Assembly (NCBI RefSeq): GCF_031143425.1
Contig: NC_090450.1
Span: 167,207,486-167,271,485 of the forward strand
Reading direction: 5' to 3'
DNA from: Pleurodeles waltl
Taxonomy: Eukaryota; Chordata; Amphibia; Caudata; Salamandridae
DNA length: 64,000 bases
The notes beneath the pieces were generated by a model, which was not told where the DNA came from, searched no databases, and saw nothing but the letters and a program-made list of their open reading frames with translations. A program made the translations under genes and the position numbers. Shown here in pieces: positions 59,820 through 64,000 of the stretch (position 1 is the first letter of the stretch; every line of letters starts with the position of its first letter).

Positions 59820-60634
59820 CCAGCTGAGGTGCCCCTGTCCCCCTGAGGACCCTGCCTATTTACCAACTAATTCCCCTGCAGTGTTCTCTCCTTGTTGAAG
59901 CAGGTGACAAGTGGGGCCTTGGACTTCGGCCTGTGGCCATGTGGCCCACACAAATTGAGGACCGGGCTGTGTCCCTTTTTCTGTAGATTTGTATATATCT
60001 GTTACATTGCCTAACTAATTATTTATACTGTGTTGCTCTTATTACAAACACTTTGGAACAATTGTTTTGTCTTTGCATTATTCAGCCGATTTACGGGGAT
60101 AAATTGTTTTTCTTGTGCAGCTGGTTCTGTGTATGATGTGTCTGTATGGGGTGTGTGTGGTGCATGTGTGTGTTACTCTCATTTTCCTCCCCCCTCCCTT
60201 GTGTGCTAGGCGGCTGTACTCAACGTCGCCATCTTTGCAAGTGTTGGTGTTCGTGGTGGAGCAGAACGTAGAACATCATTGGAAAAACATGCAGTTCTGG
60301 TTCCATGGCGGCGAGGTTCTTCCCTGTGTCTTCAATGGTGAGTCATTTCACTTCTGAACTCAGTTTCCACCAGGCTTTTGATGTTGTTGGTACCGCCTCG
60401 AAAAAGGTGGTAGTTTGCTAGGTCATAATATGGAGGGCAGAACATTGACTTCCGCCTGGCTGTAGGCGGCTACCACTGTGGTGGCTATTGGTTCCCCACT
60501 GGCAGTCGGTGTGGTACATTGGCTGTCTTTCGGAGATCTTTCAGCCATGGTCATAATTTGGCAGTAGTTACCGCCAGCCTGTTGGCGGTATTACTGCCAC
60601 TTTATCACCGACCGCCAGGGTGGTAATGAGGGCT
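59820..60634. repeat. 3' end region and right terminal repeat of Harbinger element 2
   Basis: No gene. Words of the type ggcggta, taccgcc and accgccag repeat between 60385 and 60620, mirroring the subterminal region at the left end. The terminal repeat ends at 60634. Confidence 0.6.
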
Positions 60635-60637
60635 TTA

Positions 60638-61435
60638 GTTCTGATTTTTCCTCATGTGGCACAGCTCAGTGCAGCAGCAATATAAGTTGCATGGCGCTGC
60701 ACCACTGTTGAAACGCAGAGATACACCATGTTTACTGGAATACGGCACACCCCTGCCTTTCCCCAAGGGCCTGCGCAGATTTATTCTCCCTGCACCAATG
60801 CAGGCATCCTTGCACCATAGTGAAGGGGTGCCTGCTTTGAGGGGATAGATTGTTTTTTATGCAAGGAGGTGTGCCTTCCTGCACATGAAGAAGCTATTAT
60901 GGTAAGGTGTCATTTCTATGTGTGCTGGCTGCAGGATGCAACACACATGAGGGCAATGACACAAGGAGGAAGGAAAGCATTTTGCCTTGTTGAACCATCC
61001 TGACACCACCCCTGGGGTGGTGTTGACTTCAGTCACAGTCTCTGATGAAAATGTTGTGTTGGATCTGGGGCAAAAACAGTATGCAGTGGGTGGTGTTGTG
61101 GCACAGCCACACTGATTGCTCGTCCCTTCCAGGCAATGTGCTGCATATTTACAAGGTGGTGTTAAGCCACAGTAAGTGGCTTATGACCACATTGTGCATA
61201 TGTCAGAGTGCATTGAGCAACCAGAGTGTCACAACAAGTGTGGCTTGGGTGGCAATGGGGCATTTTGATTCAGGGCCTCTGTGTCCCAATGTGACCCTTT
61301 ACCATGCATTGAGTGTGTCCTATGTGCCTCCCTCTTCTGCCATTTGTGAGATTCCATAGTGTCACCCCTGCAACTTACCCTGCATTTGTGGTATGTCCTG
61401 GTAGTCTGCACTGTCCTGTCCTGCGATTCCAGTGA
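60638..61435. other. Host Harbinger copy, non-coding part
   Basis: It is similar in order and words to 32120-33050 (see that entry). No open frame is supported. Confidence 0.45.
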
Positions 61436-61439
61436 TCAG

Positions 61440-61800
61440 CTCTTCCGGGATGAACGCTGCCACCATCTCATCCAATGGCCTCCAGTGGTGTGGGACTTCC
61501 ACCTCCAGTTTGCAGTGCTGCCTTTCGGTTCCTGACCAGCTTCTCCTTAGTTATGCGCTTGCAATCTTGCCAGCACTTCTTGCAATCAGTGACAGTCCTC
61601 CTCATCTATTGCCACACTGTTAACTCGGTCTACTATTGCCTGCCATATGGCTTCTCTCCTACCTAATGGCAATTCGGAGGTGACGAAGAGCTGTTTTTTT
61701 TGCTCCGTCACCTCTCTGACCAAGATGTCATGCTGCTCCTCACTAAAGCAACACTTCCACTTCCTCTCCTCCTTCTTCTCCTGGGACTTTTACAGACCCT
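61440..61800 (-). pseudogene. Harbinger SANT-like gene of a third family
   Basis: On -, KKEERKWKCCFSEEQHDILV, then REVTEQKKQLFVTSELPLGR and REAIWQAIVDRVNSVA form helices one and two of a Myb/SANT-like domain. After a one-base frame change the third part reads DCKKCWQDCKRITKEKLVRN, then RKAALQTGGGSPTPLEAIG and TGA at 61468-61470. The order F-S-E-E, then W-I-V, then C-W-D-C-K is the classic layout of these partners. It lies about 380 bp inside a right end at about 62180 (tttaaatatgggcc), so it belongs to the older element split by Harbinger element 2. Confidence 0.65.
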
Positions 61801-62149
61801 CCTGGCTGGTACTTGGCTGACTGGGATCTCCCTGGGGTCTCTCCTGGCCTGCATTCTACATCTTGTCTTCCTAAATGTTTTTTTCCTTTCTCACACGTTT
61901 TTGTTTATGCTAATGCTGTTAAATATGGTGCTAACCCGTTTTGTGAAAAAAAATGAGCAACAAAATGCTCTAGCACCACTTTTGCAGCAGAAGAGTAATT
62001 TTTTCTTATCGCATGTCGCAGTGGTTAGCGTCATTTTGTTTTGGCGCTAACCATTCCTTAGCGCCATCATGCATTTTATAAATATGGCGCACAGATGGAA
62101 CTAGGGAATGACTTTAGCTTGTCTTAAATTTTGTGGCGCCCAAATGCAC

Positions 62150-62186
62150 TAGCGCAGTTGTGCATTATTTTTTTTAAATATGGGCC
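62150..62186. repeat. Right end of the host Harbinger-like copy
   Basis: tttttttaaatatgggcctt, whose reverse complement begins ggcccatattta, resembles the ends at 20915 and 21092. The surrounding words gcgctaac/gttagcg form inverted pairs (about 62025-62050). Confidence 0.45.
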
Positions 62187-62189
62187 TTG

Positions 62190-63535
62190 GTTTGGCAAAT
62201 AAATGTGTTAACCTTAACAGTTTTTCTTCAGCAAGTCCGCCAGCATAGGTCACACAACGTTTAAAACACGTTTATGACTTTGAAAAGCAATTGCAGTTAG
62301 GCCTAGCTTTAGTCTCTTGTTTAGTAATTTCATATTGATTTATGTTTTTATTGAAAGCTGTGGCATTTCCCAAAGCTCTTAAAAGCATTGATGAACAACT
62401 CTCATGCAATAGAAAAGCGGCGCTCCTGGTTCACTTAAATCTAATATTAAATGTAAAGCTAAATTGATTATTTACTTTTTCTCTTGATGATCTAGCTCAC
62501 TACCGGAGTCTCACATTTTGAGTGCTTCTCTGCCTTTACACGAGTGGCCAACTATATTTTTAGAGAATGCTGGCTTAGCATATTAAGGGGTTGCCATAAT
62601 AGGATAGATCTAAGGGGATAAAAAGCAGCCTGAATATCTGAAGGACCTAAAAGGTGCCTTGCAAGACCCATTGACCCCCTACAGGATATTTATGGCCTGA
62701 AAACACTTTTTGAAATACTGCTACCTCACCTCCACTAGCAAACACCTTTCTTGCAATTGATTACATTCTACCCAATGTGTCTAGCTAAGAGAGGGGACAA
62801 ATAATGGCAGTCATCTTCAGGATCCTCCCATTTCTGAGGTTCATGGACAAACTAAAGTTGAAGATGCGGAGGTTGAGGTTGGATCACAGCTCTACTCAGT
62901 AAAATATGATTGCCTGCATATTGCTGCAAGAAATGGAGGTTTATCTCTCTGTTTGACATGCCATTTTGTTCTAACATTGGATACAAGCTCTACAATGAAA
63001 CTTGCGTTATATTTCTACTTGAGTAATACATTAAGTGTCGCAGGAACAAGACAAAAACAAGTGATGCAGGAACAATCCAAAAACAAAAGAGGCTAAAGTT
63101 GTGGATTCTTTAAAAAACTATTTGCCAAGATGGTAGCTCAAAAGCAGTGATTAAGGCAGGTACAATTGAACTACAAATGCTCATGGAGTCATCTCTATCC
63201 AAGCTTTCTGAGTGTCCAATATTCCTGAATATTAGGATCGGAACCACTAGTAATGAAGCTCTAAATAAAGAGCATTTGAACCAAGCCCCTGTAAAAAGTC
63301 CAAAAAGGAGGAGGGAATTAAGACAAATAAGAAAAAGGTGCTCACATGTTTAAAATGCAGGCATAGAGTGTTGTTATAAATAATACTGCTACAACTCCAC
63401 ATACTGGAATTAACTCACCTGCTATTGTCCCAGCTACCTCCAACCAACCAGCATCATTTAAAATTAACCTGCAACCACACTCCTCAATCCATTTGAAGCA
63501 GCCATCGTTACAGAGTATGTGGATGTTGCCAAGAC
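62190..63535. other. No gene recognised
   Basis: The open stretch at 63147-63353 (IELQMLMESSLSKLSE, then a Lys/Arg-rich end) could be a fragment of a LINE ORF1-type coiled coil, but nothing decisive is visible. Confidence 0.3.
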
Positions 63536-63538
63536 AGA

Positions 63539-64000
63539 GGGCCTCATTACGTTGCTGGTGTTCTTAAGACTGCCAGCCTCACGATGGCGGTTGGACCGCC
63601 GCAGACACGGCGGTCCGACTGCCCCATTATGATCGTGGCACAGCCGCCACGGTCAAACCACCGACACCGCAAGGCTGCAGCCAGCCTGCAGCTTGGTGAT
63701 CCCAGCGGTTGTAATCCACTGCCTGGAGATTAGGAGTCCCCATCCGCCAGCCTTTCCATGGCTGTCAACTCCGCCATGGAAAGGCTGGCGGAATGGGGGA
63801 ATCAAGGGCCCCTGCACTGCCATGCACTTGGCATGGGCAGTGCAGGGGCTCCCATGCACAGGCCCTTCGCGCATTTCACTGCCCGAATTACGGGGAGGGA
63901 AATGCTCGACGGGTGCTGTCGCACCATTCGCACCACAACATTGCCGCCAGCTCAATTACGAGCTGGGGTCAATGTTGTGGTGAGCGTTCCGCTGGCCAGT
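63539..64000. mobile_element. Serial-hairpin element, third and diverged relative (cut by window edge)
   Basis: It starts ggcctcattacgttgctgg, close to the Harbinger ends at 51357 and 3808. Consecutive palindromes follow: a ggaccgccg/cggcggtcc hairpin near 63591-63620, 63738-63798 (ccgccagcctttccatggc arms), 63809-63848, 63872-63904, 63907-63930 and 63931-63982. The last five correspond in order, size and partly in loop words (ctcaatt) to hairpins at 13055-13309 of copy 1, but most stem sequences differ. The right end lies beyond 64000. Confidence 0.75.

Larger units (their letters stand above)
51357..60634 (+). mobile_element. Harbinger element 2, with both ends, three genes and a nested LINE
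   Basis: The left end, ggccctcattaagacattgg, follows tta (51354-51356). The right end, inverted, reads agccctcattaccaccctgg and is followed by tta (60635-60637). Inner parts of the terminal repeats also match (cttactgccac / taaagtggcagta). It is 9278 bp, or about 7.4 kb without the LINE and one TSD. Gene order is SANT gene A (+), transposase (-), SANT gene B (+), basic repeat ORF (+). All genes carry damage, so this copy is dead, but the layout shows what the intact family may have encoded. Confidence 0.75.

Overview
The window is eukaryotic, repeat-dominated, non-coding vertebrate DNA. Its protein-like stretches are almost all transposable-element genes, often split by GT-AG introns, and no host gene, tRNA or rRNA was recognised. 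Several PIF/Harbinger families, a Neptune-type Penelope-like element (PLE), very long LTRs and multi-kilobase nested insertions suggest a giant-genome salamander. A Pleurodeles-like newt is my best guess, because Harbinger expansion is known there; this is inference, not a database match.

Layout. 1-3808: right part of a Harbinger element (DDE transposase on +, Myb/SANT gene on -, right terminal repeat at 3808). 3812-12.8 kb: old non-coding DNA with an inverted LTR remnant (7155-9085) and weak retroviral env-like remnants. 12873-13470 and 16988-17570: two copies of an element made almost wholly of consecutive hairpins; the second sits inside a LINE (16640-18787, -). A third, diverged relative enters at 63539 and runs off the end. 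21.1-26.96 kb: debris of another Harbinger family. Exon 1 of its SANT gene (26679-26964) is separated from exon 2 (45884-46364) by two large insertions: a TTAA-flanked element (27613-31981) and a 2.2-kb solo LTR (33218-44684, TSD gaaag). The LTR is itself split by a 9.2-kb PLE (34555-43797, 15-bp TSD).

47.7-50.85 kb: tandem partial copies of a Harbinger accessory-gene 3' exon, broken by a small PLE fragment. 51357-60634: a Harbinger element with both terminal repeats and a TTA TSD. It carries SANT gene A (+), the transposase (-), a 5'-truncated LINE with a 17-bp TSD (55212-57102), a second and different SANT gene B (+), and a short basic repeat ORF. It lies inside another Harbinger-family copy whose SANT pseudogene is at 61440-61800 (-).

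How the parts work together. Harbinger transposases of this superfamily are known to act with a Myb/SANT-like partner that binds near the element ends; both genes are present in the copies here, mostly broken. The PLE is the best preserved element. It has an 847-codon RT plus GIY-YIG ORF without stops, an overlapping upstream ORF, and hammerhead-ribozyme-like motifs in all three terminal repeats. The serial-hairpin elements have no gene. Their 3-bp TSDs and Harbinger-like ends imply mobilisation in trans, and stems that differ between copies remain complementary. That covariation is the most unusual signal in the window.
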